Positions 42,930 to 55,380 of a stretch of 64,000 nucleotides of DNA are shown one piece after another. The DNA is from Nipponacmea schrenckii (taxonomy: Eukaryota > Mollusca > Gastropoda > Lottiidae), in NCBI GenBank assembly GCA_030562195.1, contig JAUJPP010000003.1, positions 30,758,602-30,822,601 on the forward strand, in the 5' to 3' direction. Within the stretch, counting starts at the first letter, position 1. Every line of letters begins with the position of its first letter. The position numbers and the translations under genes were made by a program. Under the pieces are notes generated by a model. It ran no database searches. It was not told where the DNA came from and saw only the letters and a program-made list of their open reading frames with translations.

Positions 42930-44635
42930 ATTTTTATACGTCCGTCCGTCCGTCCACAATTACTCGAAAACACTCTACAAGGTGTAATTCTTGAAGGATT
43001 TAATTGAAACTTTATATGAGTGTTTATGATAACTCAAGGATGAACCCTAGCACAGTTATTGACCGATTTTGACAAAACTTGTTGAAATTGTTTAATATCA
43101 CCCAAGTATGAACCCTTTTGAAATTAGAAAATATCGAATTGATACGAATTATTGCCCTTGTTCTATAAAATTTGTTGGATTTTTGCCTTGTAAACACTCT
43201 ACAAGTCACAATTCTTGAGCGATTTTTATACGCCCACATGAAATGGGGGGCGTATATTGTGGTCACCCCATCCGTCCGTCCGTCGGTCCGTCTGTCCGTC
43301 CGTCTGTCTGTCCGTCCACAATTGCTCGTAAACACGCAATTCTTAACGGATTTTGATGAAACTTTATATGAGTGTTTATGATCACGCAGGGATGAACCCT
43401 ATTGAAAATCAACAAAATCGGAAAAAATTTAGAATGAGCTCTTGCTCTTGTTCTTGAATGGCTCGTAAACACTCTACAATGTGCAATTCTTGACTGATTT
43501 TGATGAAACTTGGTGTGAGAGAGTATTTTATAACTCAAGGATAAACCCTATTGAAAATCAGCGAAATCGACAAACATTTAGTATGAGTTATTGCCCTTGT
43601 TCTTAAAAACGCGTTCAATTTTGATGAAACTTGGCTTGAGTATTTGTTATCACCCAAGGATGAAGCCTATTGAAAACCAGTAAAAATGAAAAAAATTTAA
43701 TATCAGTTATTGCCCTTGTTTTTGAAAACGCGTTCAATTTTTGGCTTGTAAACACTCTACAAAGCACAGTTATTGAGGGATTTTGACAAAACTTGCTGAA
43801 TTTTTTTAATATCACCCAAGGATGAATCCTTTTGAAAATAGAAAATATCGAAATATATTTGATACGAATTATTGCCCTTGTTCTATAAAATATGTTGGAC
43901 TTTTGCCTTGTAAACACTCTACAAGTCACAATTCTTGAGCGATATTTACTAAACTTGATATGAGTATTTGTAATCACCTAAGGATGAACCCTATTGAAAT
44001 TCAGTTAAATCAAAAAATATTTAGTATCAGTAATTGCCCTTGTTTTTGAAAACGCGTTCCGTTTTAGCTTGTAAACACTCTAGAAAGAACAATTCTTAAT
44101 GGATTTTGATAAAACTTGGCTTGAGTATCAGCTAAATCGAAAAATATTTAGTACAATATTTATTGCCTTTGTTCTTAAAAACGCAATTTTAGTTTGAAAA
44201 CACTCTAGAAAAATTTGGATGGATTTTGATGAAACTTGGCTTTAGTATTTGTTTTCTCCCAATGATGAACCCTATTGAAAATCAGATAAACCGAAAAATA
44301 TTAAGTGTCAGTTATTGCCCTTGTTTTTGAAAACGCTTTAAACTTTTGGCTTGTGAACACACATTCATTTTTTCGCTGAAAATTGTTTGATATCACCCAA
44401 GGAAGATCCCTATTGCAAATCATCAAAATACCGAAAAATATTTAATGAGTTGTTATTAGGTACTATTCCTGACATTTTTTAATGAAACTAGAATACCCTG
44501 AAAAAAGTATATGGCGGAAGGTTGAATATTTGAGTCCCACCAATTGTTACCTTACTGAATTTTTTTTTATTCAAAATCAGTGCTGCCAGTGGGCGTATAT
44601 TACCTTGCTTGGCAAGCTATCTTCGAAGTTGCACA
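42930..44635 (-). mobile_element. Repeat module(s) with (GACG)n tail and ~160-bp core, inverted
   Basis: The tail end is at 42930-42960 (partial) and again at 43228-43325: TTTTTATACGCCCACATG, GGGGGGCGTATATTG, then a TCCGTCCGTCCGTC microsatellite. The core is ~160-bp repeats. The head end is at 44580-44632 (CTGCCAGTGGGCGTATATTACC, TTGGCAAGCTATCTTC). The conserved ends, internal minisatellite and tetranucleotide tract resemble the bivalve pearl/CvA-type non-autonomous elements. Confidence 0.7.
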
Positions 44636-45490
44636 CATAAAACTTTCTACAGCATAACATAACATCGTAATCAATCAAGAAAACTAGCTCTCTATCGTAT
44701 GCACAAGAATTCAAGAACAAAGGCCATAACGCCTACAAAATTTATTCAATTGGTCTGATTTTCAATAGTTTTGTCCTTCGGTTATTACACTCGAACAAGG
44801 TCAAAATCCATCAAGAAACAACCAGCTTTTTATCCACAAAGAATTCAAGATCAAGGGTAATAACTTATTGTTAAGAAAGAGAGAGAAAATGAAAACATAG
44901 GCACGCAACGGGTGCAGATACGCCCTCCTCAGGCTTATCAGATAATGGGCAAAAATTCATGTTCCGTTTTATCAGATAATGGGCAAAAATTCATAGGTGT
45001 ACCATGAAATCAGAAATATGAATCAAAATTGTCACTTTAGTAGAGTACTTATTAAAATGCAATCAAAACTGTAGTTTGTAGAGTGAGCACAAGACAGATA
45101 TTCTCATTTTAGCGAAATTCCGCTGAGTCGGACACTGTATTTCTGCTAAAAATTATGCGATCATCACCAAAATCAATACAATTTTTCTTTGTGATGCCAT
45201 GAACTGAGATATCCATTCAAAACTGTAGTCTGTAGAGTGAGCACAAGCAAAGTTACTGGCATTTTGCCGAAATCACGCTAAGTCGGACACTGTATCTTTG
45301 CTAAAAATTATCCGAGCATCACCAAAATCAATACAGTTCCCCTTTGTGATGCCATGAACTCACATACCAAAAAGTATTAAAATCCAATCAAAACTGTAGT
45401 CTGTAGAGTGAGCACAAGCAAATGTGAACAGACGACAGAGGACAGACAGACAGAAAGAAAGTTTATAACAATATACGCCCTACATTTCAT
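44636..45490. repeat. Second repeat type (~160-bp units with GTCGGACACTGTA)
   Basis: AACTGTAGT(C/T)TGTAGAGTGAGCACAAG recurs near 45065, 45222 and 45398. GTCGGACACTGTA recurs near 45127 and 45284. It ends with CAATATACGCCCTACATTTCATGTGAG at 45470-45495, a diverged tail of the same module type as its neighbours. Confidence 0.7.
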
Positions 45491-45505
45491 GTGAGTGTAT
45501 AAAAA

Positions 45506-45809
45506 TGGAGTCTTACTCTTCTGCACCTTATGAGCTAATAAAGAGGGGCAAGGATATGCAATGTGTAGTGAGGGATATTTAGCCAGGAGAGCGATTTGAT
45601 TTTCAACTGCTTAGGGGTATTTAGTGTGCACAGTCTGTAGCTCTTGGACCTCGGTTTATTGTCCAATCCGAACCACTAGACATTCTCCCCATGTCAGTCC
45701 CTCAGAACTACATCACTGACAAGGTGAAACTCGGCTGAAAAATCTGAAAGTTCATCTTGATCTTTGCGAGCAATCGTCTAACACAGTGAGCCACCACAGC
45801 TCCCAGTCT
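45506..45809 (-). mobile_element. tRNA-derived SINE, decayed copy
   Basis: Minus strand. Related to 20145-20522: the shared body includes CCTCGGTTTATTGTCCAATCC, CTTCTGCACCTTATG and GCTGAAAAATCTGAAAGTTC. The tRNA-like head (45808-45760) has lost part of both internal promoter boxes. Confidence 0.75.
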
Positions 45810-46137
45810 GACAGAGGCAATGGCTAAAAACACATTAATGTGTGGGTGTATAAACAGGCAACAACACAAGTAAGAATCAATCAATTTATTTATTTATGTT
45901 GTGGCATGTGCTGAGGGTGTCAGAAATTATTTTCATAATAATAGTGACTTGATTGATTTTGAAGATCATAAACCTGCTAAAACATTTTTTATTCAAAATT
46001 CATTGTGGTCAACACTTGCCCATTCAAAAGATCTCTGTGCCAAAAAAAAAAAAAATCATTACTCATTGTAATCAGAATGACTCCATGACGTGAGCTAAAA
46101 AGCCGTACAACAGAAATTATTATGTTTCAAAATACTA
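45810..46137 (-). other. Probable 3' UTR of the pyruvate carrier gene
   Basis: Follows the MPC1 stop codon on the minus strand. AATAAA occurs near 45994-45989 (minus strand), a possible polyadenylation signal. No other feature. Confidence 0.35.
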
Positions 46138-46342
46138 CTACAAAGATGGTTTTATATGTGGTTTCTGTGCAGGTAATTTGTAGTCATAGGCTTCAAATTC
46201 TTTTGCTTCCAATTCTATCTTTTCTTTGTCCAGTTTTTCAACTAAATCTTTCATACCAGGATATTTTTCAGGGTGAGCATGGACCTCCTGATCAATTAAA
46301 ATTAAATGGCGTTTCAGCTTGTCTTCTTCTGATGTTAAATAA
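46138..46342 (-). CDS. MPC1: Mitochondrial pyruvate carrier 1, last visible exon (C-terminal extension)
   Basis: Acceptor TTTTAG at 46343-46345. Joining to the previous exon (TATCA + TTATTTAAC) gives KYHYLTSEEDKLKRHL and then about 60 more charged residues to PHIKPSL and a stop at 46140-46138. Known MPC1 proteins usually end soon after the RLIKH-type motif, so this is an unusually long C-terminal tail, probably helical and facing a water phase. It is open throughout, has a good acceptor and keeps phase, so it is likely real. Alternative: the true last exon is elsewhere and this is an alternative end. Confidence 0.65.
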
Positions 46343-46731
46343 CTAAAATTATAACACATTAATGGAAATTTCTAACAAATATATGATCCAAATTGATTAG
46401 AATAAATTTCATATGTCAATTAAGGCAAAAAGTTTCTATTTATTTTAATATGCATTGCTATTGCGAAACATAAGCATAATTGTATGTACAACATTAAATT
46501 CTGCACACTTTTTCAAGAACAAGGACAATAACTTTTGATTATTTTGAATTTCAATAAGATTCATCCTTGGGTCAAACAATTTCATATGAAATTTATATAT
46601 TAAAAATTGTTCCTTGTAGATTATTTACCAGGTAAAATTGAACAAAGAGAGCAAAGGCAATTAAAATATTTTTAGATTTCAGTGGTTCAGTACTTATTTC
46701 AGGTTGACATCAAATTAAGAAATAGACTTAC

Positions 46732-46864
46732 TGATATTTGATGAATCTAGTGCCTTGTGTAACTTGCGCTGTAACATTGGTCATATGACATGCAAACAAT
46801 AACATATTTCTTGGTTGTACTTTCCATGCAAATCTCATAAACATACATGAATAAATAGACAAAG
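46732..46864 (-). CDS. MPC1: Mitochondrial pyruvate carrier 1, core exon
   Basis: Acceptor ATATTTTCAG before 46864 and donor GTAAGT after 46732. Coding reads [19 protein letters not shown], then [28 protein letters not shown]-x-KVQPRN-x-LLFACH-x-TN is the signature of MPC1, a small inner-mitochondrial-membrane protein that pairs with MPC2 to import pyruvate for oxidation. The exon covers most of the last membrane helices. Phase 1 entry joins exactly to the previous exon (KMTL-A-LSIYS). The gene is on the minus strand; neighbouring introns are filled with repeats, yet the coding sequence shows no damage. Confidence 0.92.
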
Positions 46865-46954
46865 CTGAAAATATATTCATAATGCTTTTCATTATCACAT
46901 TAGAGACTGAAATAGAAAACATTTGAGCATAAACATTTATAATAGTCATGAGTG

Positions 46955-48345
46955 ATCAAAAGATAGCTTGCCAGGCAAGATAATATTAATATATGTCCAC
47001 TGGCAGCATTGATTATGAATACAAAAAAAAATATATACATATACTTCTTTTCTTTTGTACAATATTACTAGGTTTCCTTAAAATATGTCAAGAATTATAC
47101 CTAATAACAAGGCAATGACTCATTATGGATATTTAGTATTTTTGATTGTTAAAAGGATTCACCCTGGGGTCATAACAAACAATTTCAACAAAATTCATCA
47201 AAATCCGTGCCTTGGAAAAACGATCTACAAACTGAACACAGGAAATAATTCATTTTAAATATTTTGTGATATTTCTTGTCTTCAATAAGATTCATCCTTG
47301 AATGATAATTAAAAATTTCAGCAAGTTCTGTCCAAATCTGTAAAGAATTGTGTCTTCTAAAGTGTTTACGAGCTAAAATTTTGAAGCTTTTTCAAAAACA
47401 AAGCAAAAACTGAAATTAAATATTTTAAGATTTATCTGATTTTCAATAGGGTTCATCCTTAGGTGATTAGACATACTCATGCCAAGTTCCGTTAACATCA
47501 GTCAAGAAATGTGACTTGAAGAGTGAGTGTTTACGAGCAAAAAATCGAAATTGTTTAAATGAACAAGGGCAATTAAATATTATGTGATATTTCTTGTTTT
47601 CAATAGGGTTCATCCTTGAGTGATAGGGCAATAACTAATACAAAATAGTTTTCGATTTATGTGATTTTCAATAGGGTTCATCCTAAGGTGATAACAAATA
47701 CTCAAGGCAAGTTTTGTCAAAATTGGTCAAGAATTGTGACTTGTAGAGTGTTTACAAGGCAAAAATCGAACGCATTTTAAAGAACAAGGTCAATAATTCA
47801 TATTAAATATATTTCGATATTTTTTATTTTCAAAAAAGTTCATCCTGGGGTGATAATAAACAATTTCAGCAAGTTTTGTCAAAATCTGTCAATAATTGTG
47901 CCTTGTAGAGTGCTTTCAAGCCAAAAATTGAACGCGTTTTCAAAACAAGGGCAATAACTGATACTAAAATTTTTCTATTTAACTGGTTTTGGGTGATAAC
48001 AAATACTCAAGTCAAGTTTCATCAAAATGCATTTAGAATTGTTCTTTCAAGAGTTGATACAAGCTAAAATCAATTTGGCTGATTATCAATAGGGTTCATC
48101 TTTGAGTAATAACATACTCTCACACCAAGTTTCATCAAAATCAGTCAAGATTTGCACTTTGCACAGTGTTTACGAGCCATTCAGGAACAAGGGCAAAAAC
48201 TCATACTAATTTTTTTCCAATTTTGCTGATTTTCAATAGGGTTCTCCTTAAGTGATCATAAACACTCATATCAAGTTTTATGTAAATGGACATGGGTGAC
48301 AACAAAATAAACCCCCCATTTCATGAGGGCGAAAAGGTAATATGT
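46955..48345 (+). mobile_element. Repeat module with ~160-bp core (intron of MPC1)
   Basis: Head AGATAGCTTGCCAGGCAAG ... CACTGGCAGCATTGATT at 46960-47015. A core of divergent ~160-bp units in plus orientation. The tail is GGTGACAACAAAATAAACCC with CCATTTCATGAGGGCG at 48292-48333. It lies in the MPC1 intron between exons at 50467 and 46864. Confidence 0.7.
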
Positions 48346-48631
48346 ATACACCAATTTGGCCATCTGTCTGAGATATGCCTTCTTGAATGTATACGAGTGG
48401 AAAATATTCATTCACTCATATACATTCAAGAAAGCATATCTCAAATTCTGTAGACATCAAATGAATCGCTATACTACTAGTGGTAGTAGCTTTGGTATAA
48501 TTGAAGATAGCTTGCCAGGCAAGGTAATATATGCCCACTGGCAGCATTGATTTTGAATAAAAAATAAAATATACATATACATGTACTTCTTTTCTAGGGT
48601 GATAAATGTACAATATTACTAAGTTTCATTA
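48346..48631. repeat. Short inverted repeat and an isolated module head
   Basis: TTGAATGTATACGAGTGGAA (about 48382-48401) and CACTCATATACATTCAAGAA (about 48413-48432) form a short imperfect hairpin around AATATTC. A module head without its core follows at 48504-48560 (AGATAGCTTGCCAGGCAAGG). Confidence 0.6.
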
Positions 48632-50445
48632 AGATAGATTGCCAGGCAAGGTAATATACGCCCACTGGCAGCATTAATTTTGAATAAAGACTTTTCAGTA
48701 CAGTAACAATTAGCAGAATGAAATTTTCAACCTTCCGCCACATATTTTTTTTCTCTAGTGTCTAGTTTCATTAAAATCTGTCAAGAAATGTACCTAATAT
48801 TAATAACAACTCATTAAATATTTTTCGGTATTTTCACGATTTGCAATAGGGTTCACCCTTAATAATATTTTGATATCTTTAATTAGTAATAGGGCTGATC
48901 CTTGGGTGATATTAATCAATTTCAGCAAGTTTTGTCAAAAATGAATGTTTAGAGTGTTTACAAGCCGAAAGTTGAAAGCGTTTTCAAAAACAAAGGCAAT
49001 TACTGACACTCAATATTTTTTATTTATCTGATTTTCAATAGGGTTCATCCTTGGGAGAAAACAAATACTCAAGCCATGTTTCAACAAAATCCATTAAAAA
49101 TTGTTCTTTGTTTACAAGCTAAAATTGAACGCGTTTTCAAGAACAAGGGCAATAACTGACACTAAATATATTTCGATTTATAATAGGGTTCATCCTTGGG
49201 TAAAAGCAACTACTCAAGTAATGTTTAATCACAATCCATTAAGAATTGATCTTTCTAGAGTGTTTGCAAGCTAAAATTGAACACGTTTTCAAGAACATGA
49301 GCAGTAACTCATACTAAATATTTTTCGATTCTGCTGATTTTCAATAGGGTTCATCCTTGAGTTATAACACACTCTCACACCAGGTTTAATCAAATTGGTC
49401 AAGAATTGTGCCATGCAGAGTGTTTACGAGACAAAAATCGAACGCGTTTAAAAGAACAAAGGCAAAAATTCATATTAGATATATTTTGATATTTTTAATT
49501 TTCAATAGGGCTCATCCCTCGTTGATATCAAACAATGTCAGTGCGTTTTTTCAACATTGGTCATGAATTGTGCCTTCTAGAGTGTTTATAAGCCAAATAG
49601 TTAAACGGTTTTCAAACACAAGGGCAATAACTGACACTAAATATATTTCGATTTATTTGATTTTCAAAAGGGTTCATCCTTGGGTAAAAACAAATACTCA
49701 AGCCAAGTTTTATTAAAATCCATTAAGAATTGTTCTTTCAAGAGTGCTTACAAGCTAAAATTGAACGCGTTTTCGAACACAAGGGCAATAACTGATACTA
49801 AATATTTTTCGATTTAACTGAATTTCAATAGGGTTCATCCTTAGGTGATTACAAATACTCATGCCAAGTTACGTCAAAATCGCTCGAGAATTGTGACTTG
49901 TGAAATGTTACAAGGCAAAAATCCAACACATTTTGTAGAACAAGGGCAATAATTTGTATTAAATGTATTTCGATATGTGCTATTTTCAAAAGGGTTCATT
50001 CTTAGGTGATATTCAACAATTTCAGCAGGTTTCGTCAAAATCGGTCAATAACTGTGTTTACAAGCTAAAAATTGAACGCGTTTTCAAAAACAAGGCCAAT
50101 AACTGATATCAATTTTTTTCGATTTAACTGGTTTTCAATAGGCTTCATCCTTGGGTGATAACAAATACTCAGGCCAAGTTTCATTAAAATCCATTAAAAA
50201 TAGTTCTCTCAGGAGTGTTTACAAGCTAAAATTGAACGCATTTTCAAGAACAAGGGCAATTACTCATACTTAATGTTTTTCGATTTCGCTGATTTTCAAT
50301 AGGGTTTATCCTTGAGTTATAACATACTCTCACACCATCAAAATCAGTCAAGAATTGTACATTGTAGATTGTTTACGAGCAATTGACGGATGGACATTGG
50401 TGACGACAATATACGCCCCCATTTCATGTGGGCATATAAAAATTA
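48632..50445 (+). mobile_element. Repeat module with ~160-bp core (intron of MPC1)
   Basis: Head at 48632-48680 (GCCAGGCAAGGTAATATACG). A core of ~11 units to 50395. Tail ATATACGCCCCCATTTCATG TGGGC at 50410-50440, which folds into a small hairpin. Landmarks GAACAAGGGCAATAACTGA and GGGTTCATCCTT recur every ~145-165 bp. It ends 22 bp downstream (intron side) of the MPC1 exon. Confidence 0.75.
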
Positions 50446-50466
50446 GAATTTGCAAGAAATAATTAC

Positions 50467-50547
50467 CTAAAGTCATCTTTCCACTTATAATTTCAGGATT
50501 TTTTTTCAAGTCACCCAATGCTGCTAGAGGCAGACCCCAATTTGCAA
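50467..50547 (-). CDS. MPC1: Mitochondrial pyruvate carrier 1, internal exon
   Basis: An 81-bp exon with acceptor TATTTTCAG and donor GTAATT. It reads (V)[26 protein letters not shown] and then a split codon. ANWGLP-x-AA...DxKK-x-PEIISG is the MPC1 hallmark around its first membrane helix. The split codons fit both neighbours: G|TT with the microexon at 63058-63043, and G|CT with the exon at 46864. Intact. Confidence 0.93.
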
Positions 50548-50639
50548 CTGAAAATAAAAATAATTTGTCAATATAATTACCAGAATGAGGTCACTTGGTT
50601 GATCAACATGTGATATTATTCATTTGACCAAAGGGAATC

Positions 50640-50750
50640 AGATACAAGTGATCATAAACACTCATATTAAGTTTCATCTAAATCCGTCAAGAATTACACC
50701 GTGTAGAGTGTTTACGAGCAATTGTGGACGGACGGACGAAGTCATTTATG
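50640..50750 (+). repeat. Isolated module tail
   Basis: A single ~160-bp-type unit end (CACTCATATTAAGTTTCATC, AATCCGTCAAGAATTACACC) followed by ACGGACGGACG near 50735-50747. Confidence 0.7.
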
Positions 50751-51984
50751 TGTTTGTAGCGTGATCAACTACGTTTACACACCAATAATGATAATGAGAT
50801 GTTAAATTATTGTACATGTGTACAGGTCATGAAAAAAAATCAGGAAATTGGGTGAAAAATCGGTAGATTTTTTTTCAAAGCGTGTAAATTCACGAATTTT
50901 GAAAACATGGATATAATGTTGTTCCTAGCCATCTAAATTAAATATTTCTTTTTCTAAAATTGTAATCCAAGACTTTTCTCCATCATTAAATGCACAGAAT
51001 GAAAGGAAAAGTAATTTTCCTAAAGCAAGCTCAAGAAATATTGAACTGAATTTGCCGCTTCCATTTTGACATTTTGATATTGAAAGTAGCCTGTTATGCA
51101 GGCAATAAAGGATTGTTTACATGCTATAAATCACATAGAATTGAAGATTATCATAAACTATCGCAAAGGCCTTCAAAATTTCGTTTTTGGTCAAAACAAG
51201 GCTACCGTAAAATTAATCATTAAAAGCGAAAGTAGAGTGTACCGGATGTTGTTATGAAAACATTACCAGGTGAAAAATGGATCAAATTATCATCTTAATA
51301 GGGGGATTAACTAATCAGGCAATGATAATACTATTACGGGATGAGATTAACGCGTGTCACGGGAATTTAAAATACAAGTAAAGAATATTTAATTGATTTT
51401 TTGTAAAGAATTTTGACACTGAAAACGGTAGGCCCCGTGAAAAATATGTTTACGAAAAGAAAAAAAAAATCGGTAGATTTGGGTCTCCCGGCGGTAGATC
51501 GGGAGGCAGCATTCAAAAGCGGTAGAAACCCGACAAAATCGGTAGATTTAACACATGTATGTATATATAGAAATTACAAGATACACTACAAAGTTCAGAT
51601 CAGTTACTTAAAATGACTGAAGTGTAGGCCTATATGTGTGTATCTTGTATTTAACATGTAAAGAAACCAAGTAATATAATACAATATTATAATCATTATT
51701 ATCTTAAAACACTATTTATTTGTACTTGACAACGATCAGTGAAATCTGTTCGAAACGTCGTAAATTTGTTATATAAAAAGTGATTGTAATCCATAGAAGT
51801 GTATTATTGTTTATTTTCATCACAAAATGCCTCTCAAACAATTGATATATACAATGCTAATTTCTTTAACTCTTTCACTTAAAATGAAAATTGTTTAGTG
51901 TTAGTTATTGTGATAAGAACATAAAAGCACTGACCTAGGTCAAAAAGATTTATGATAAGACAAGGTGCAAGTTAAATGTTAGGA
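50751..51984. other. MPC1 intron, nothing recognised
   Basis: AT-rich. The phrase ATCGGTAGATTT recurs at 50858, 51469 and 51538. GATCAGTGAAATCTGTTCG AAACG at 51726-51750 looks like the end of some dispersed repeat, but I cannot name it. Confidence 0.4.
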
Positions 51985-52680
51985 AGATAGCTTGCCAGGC
52001 AAGGTAATATACGCCCACTGGCAGCATTGATTTTGAATAAAAAATAAAATATACATATACTTCTTTTCGCAAAACAGAGCAATAATTGATATTAAACATT
52101 TTAAGATTAATCTGATTTTCAATAGGGTTCATCCTTAGGTGATTCCACATACTCATGCCAAGTTCCATTTAAATCAGTCAAGAAATAGAGTGTTTATGAG
52201 CCTTGTTTTCAATAGGGTTCATCCTTGAGTGATAATTAACAATTTCAGCAAATTTTGTCAAAATCTGTAAATCATTGTGCCTTCTAGAGGGTTTACAAGC
52301 TAAAAATTTGGGCGCGTTTCAAAAAAAAAGAGCAATAAATAAATACTAAATATTTTTCAATAAGTTTCATCATTAGGTGATTACAAATACTCATGCCAAG
52401 TTACGTCAAAATTGCTCAAGAATTGTGACTTGTAGAGTGTTTACAAGGAAAAAATCGAACACATTTTATAAAGCAAGGGCAATAATTCGTATCAAATATA
52501 TTTCGATATATTTGATTTTCAATAGGGTTCATCCTTTGGTGATATTAAACAATTTCAGCAAGTTTTATCAAAATTGGTCAATAATTGGGCTTTGTAGAGT
52601 GTTTACAAGCCACAAATTCAACGCGTTTTCAAAAACAAGGGCAACAACTGATACTAAATATTTTAGAGAGTTTACAAGGC
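51985..52680 (+). mobile_element. Repeat module, truncated
   Basis: Head at 51986-52040, then about four ~160-bp units. It is cut by the head of the next module at 52683. Confidence 0.7.
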
Positions 52681-52682
52681 AA

Positions 52683-54865
52683 AAATCCAACACATTTTAT
52701 AGAAGATAGCTTGCCAGCAAGGTAATATACGCCCACTGGCAGCATTTATTTCAAATAAAAACTTTTCAGTAAGGTTACAATAAGTGGAATGAATTATTCA
52801 ACCTACCAACCTATTTTATTCTAGGGTCTCTAGTTTCATTAAAAACTGTCAAGAATTGTACCTAATAACAACTCATTAAATATTTTTCGGTATTTTTATG
52901 ATTTGCAATAGGGTTCACCCTTAATAATATTTTGATATTTTTAATTCTTAATAAGGCTCATCCTTGGTTGATATTAAACAATTTCAGCGAGTTTGTCAAA
53001 AAGGAATGTTTAGAGTGTTCACAAGCCAAAAGTTGAAAGCGTTTTTGAAAACAGGCGTAATAATTGACACTAAATATTTTTTGATTTATCTGATTTTCAA
53101 TAGAGTTTATCCTTGTGAGAAAACAAATACTAAAGCCAAGTTTCATCAAAATCCATTCAAAATTGTTCTTTCTAGAGTGTTTGCGAGTTAAATTGAACGC
53201 GTTTTCAAAAACAAGGTCAATAACTTGTACTAAATATTTTTCAATTTTCAATAGGGTTCATCCTGGGAGACAACAAATACTCCAGCCAAGTTACATCAAA
53301 ATCCATTAAAAATTGTTCTTTCTAGAGTGTTTACAAACTAAAATTGAACGCGTTTTCAAGAACAAGGGCTATAACTTACACTAAATATATTTCTATTTAT
53401 TTGATTTATAATAGGGTTCATCCTTGAGTAAAAACAAATACTCAAGCCAAAGTTAATCAAAATCCATTAAGAATAGTTCTTTCTAGAGTGTTTACAAGCT
53501 AAAATTGAATGCGTTTTCAAGAACAAGGGCAGTAACTCATACTAAAAAATTTTTCAATTTAGCTGATTTTCAATAGGGTTCATCCTTGAGTTATAACACA
53601 CTCTCACACCAAGTTTCATCGAAATCCATCAAGAATTGTGCCATGTAGAGTGTTTACGAGACAAAAATCAAACGCGTTTAAAAGAACAAGGGCAATAATT
53701 CATATTAGATATATTTTGATATTTTTAATTTTCAATTAGGCTCATCCCTTGCGATATCCAACAATTTCAGTGAGTTTTGTCAACATAGGTCATGAATTGT
53801 ACCTTCTAGAGTGTTTATTAGCCAAAAAGTTAAACCCGTTTTCAAACACAAGGGCAATAACTGACACTAAATATATTTCGATTTTTTTGATTTTCAATAA
53901 GGTTCATCCTTGGGTAAAAACAAATACTCAAGCCAAGTTTTATCAAAATCCATTAAGAATTGTTCTTTCTAGAGTGCTTACAAGCTAAAATTGAACGCGT
54001 TTTCAAACACAAGGGCAATAACTGATACTAAATATTTTTCGATTTAAATGAATTTCAATAGGGTTCATCCTTAGGTGATTACAAATACTCATGCCAAGTT
54101 ATGTCAAAATTGCTCAAGAATTGTGACTTGTAGAGTGTTTACAAGGCAAAAATCCAACACATTTTATAGAACAAGGGCAATAATTCCTATTAAATATATT
54201 TCGATATGTGCTATTTTCAAAAGGGTTCATTCTTTGGTGATATTAAACAATTTCAGCAAGTTTCGTCAAAATCGGTCAATAACTGTGCTTTGTAGAGTGT
54301 TTACAAGCTAAAAATTGAACGTGTTTTCAAAAACAAGGGCAATAACTGATATTAATTTTTTTTCGATTTGACTGGTTTTCAATAGGCTTCATCCTTGGGT
54401 GATAACAAATACTCAGGCCAAGTTTCATTAAAATCCATTAAAAATTGTTCTCTCAAGAGTGTTTACAAGCTAAAATTGAACGCGTTTTCAAGAACAAGGG
54501 CAATAACTCATACTAAATGTTTTTCGATTTCGCTGATTTTCGATAGGGTTTATCCTTGAGTTATAACATACTCTCACACCAAGTTTCATCAAAATCGGTC
54601 AAGAATTGCACGTTGTAGAGTGTTTACGAGCCATTCAAGAACAAGGGCACAAACTCATACTAATTTTTTTCCGATTTCGCTGATTTTCAATAGAGTTCAT
54701 CCTTGCGTGATCATAAACACTCATATTAAGTTTCATCTAAATCCGTCAAGAATTACACCGTGTAGAGGGTTTACGAGCAATTGTGGACGGACGGACGGGC
54801 GGACGGACGGACGGATGTGGGTGACGACAATATACGCCCCCCATTTCATGTGGGCGTATAATAAA
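52683..54865 (+). mobile_element. Repeat module with ~160-bp core, longest copy
   Basis: Head at 52683-52745 and a core of about 12-13 units. Tail at 54783-54862: a GGACGGACGGACGG microsatellite, GTGACGACAATATACGCC and TTTCATGTGGGCGTATAA. Many units match those of 48632-50445 in the same order, so the two modules share recent ancestry. Confidence 0.78.
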
Positions 54866-55380
54866 AAGATGTGTTATTATGGATGTCTCTGAAATAAAAT
54901 CTGTAGTAGTATTATTTCTTTAACTGAAATAGCTGAAAATATAAGAATCTTAGGTCTTAGGCTTAGTTAGGCCTTTCAGTTTTCCTAGAACTTTGAAAAT
55001 TTATTTTAGTGGGGCTAGATATATTAAGCTGATTTTCGGTTACATTTATTTATCGCATATAATTAATTTAAAGACTAATGCTTGTGGAAGTAGCTTACTT
55101 ACAATAATTCTAGTAATTATTTTAGTAAATGTAAGGTGCATGCATGATGATAGATTTCTTTTTAAATCATAATTGAAACAATTCGAAATTAAAATTGATT
55201 ACTGACATAGTCTCGATTATCTTTGGGCTGGATGATAGAGGCTATCAGCTATAGTCTATATCTTATTTGGTGATGGTTCTACAGAGTCACCTGTCGTCAT
55301 ATTCATGACCTTCAGATATATTCGACATGTATTTGGAGAAATGTTTAGCAAGATTTTTTTAGCGAGATTTGTTATTAAAT
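54866..55380. other. MPC1 intron, nothing recognised
   Basis: AT-rich unique-looking sequence before the second assembly gap. Confidence 0.45.

Noticed and set aside
43250..43330. Microsatellite (TCCG)n as an independent locus
   Set aside because: It recurs at the same place in each module and is best treated as part of the module tail.
41698..43977. Several minus-strand frames of 70-120 codons with similar peptides
   Set aside because: The same peptide-like phrases recur because the ~160-bp repeat unit is open in one frame. No start context, no conservation beyond the repeat.
51726..51750. Possible hammerhead-like motif near GTTCGAAACGTCG
   Set aside because: The GAAACG box is present but no CTGANGA box stands at the right distance.
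52377..54311. Plus-strand frames with recurring phrases such as RVFTRQKSNTFYR
   Set aside because: Translation of the same repeat on the other strand, not a gene family.
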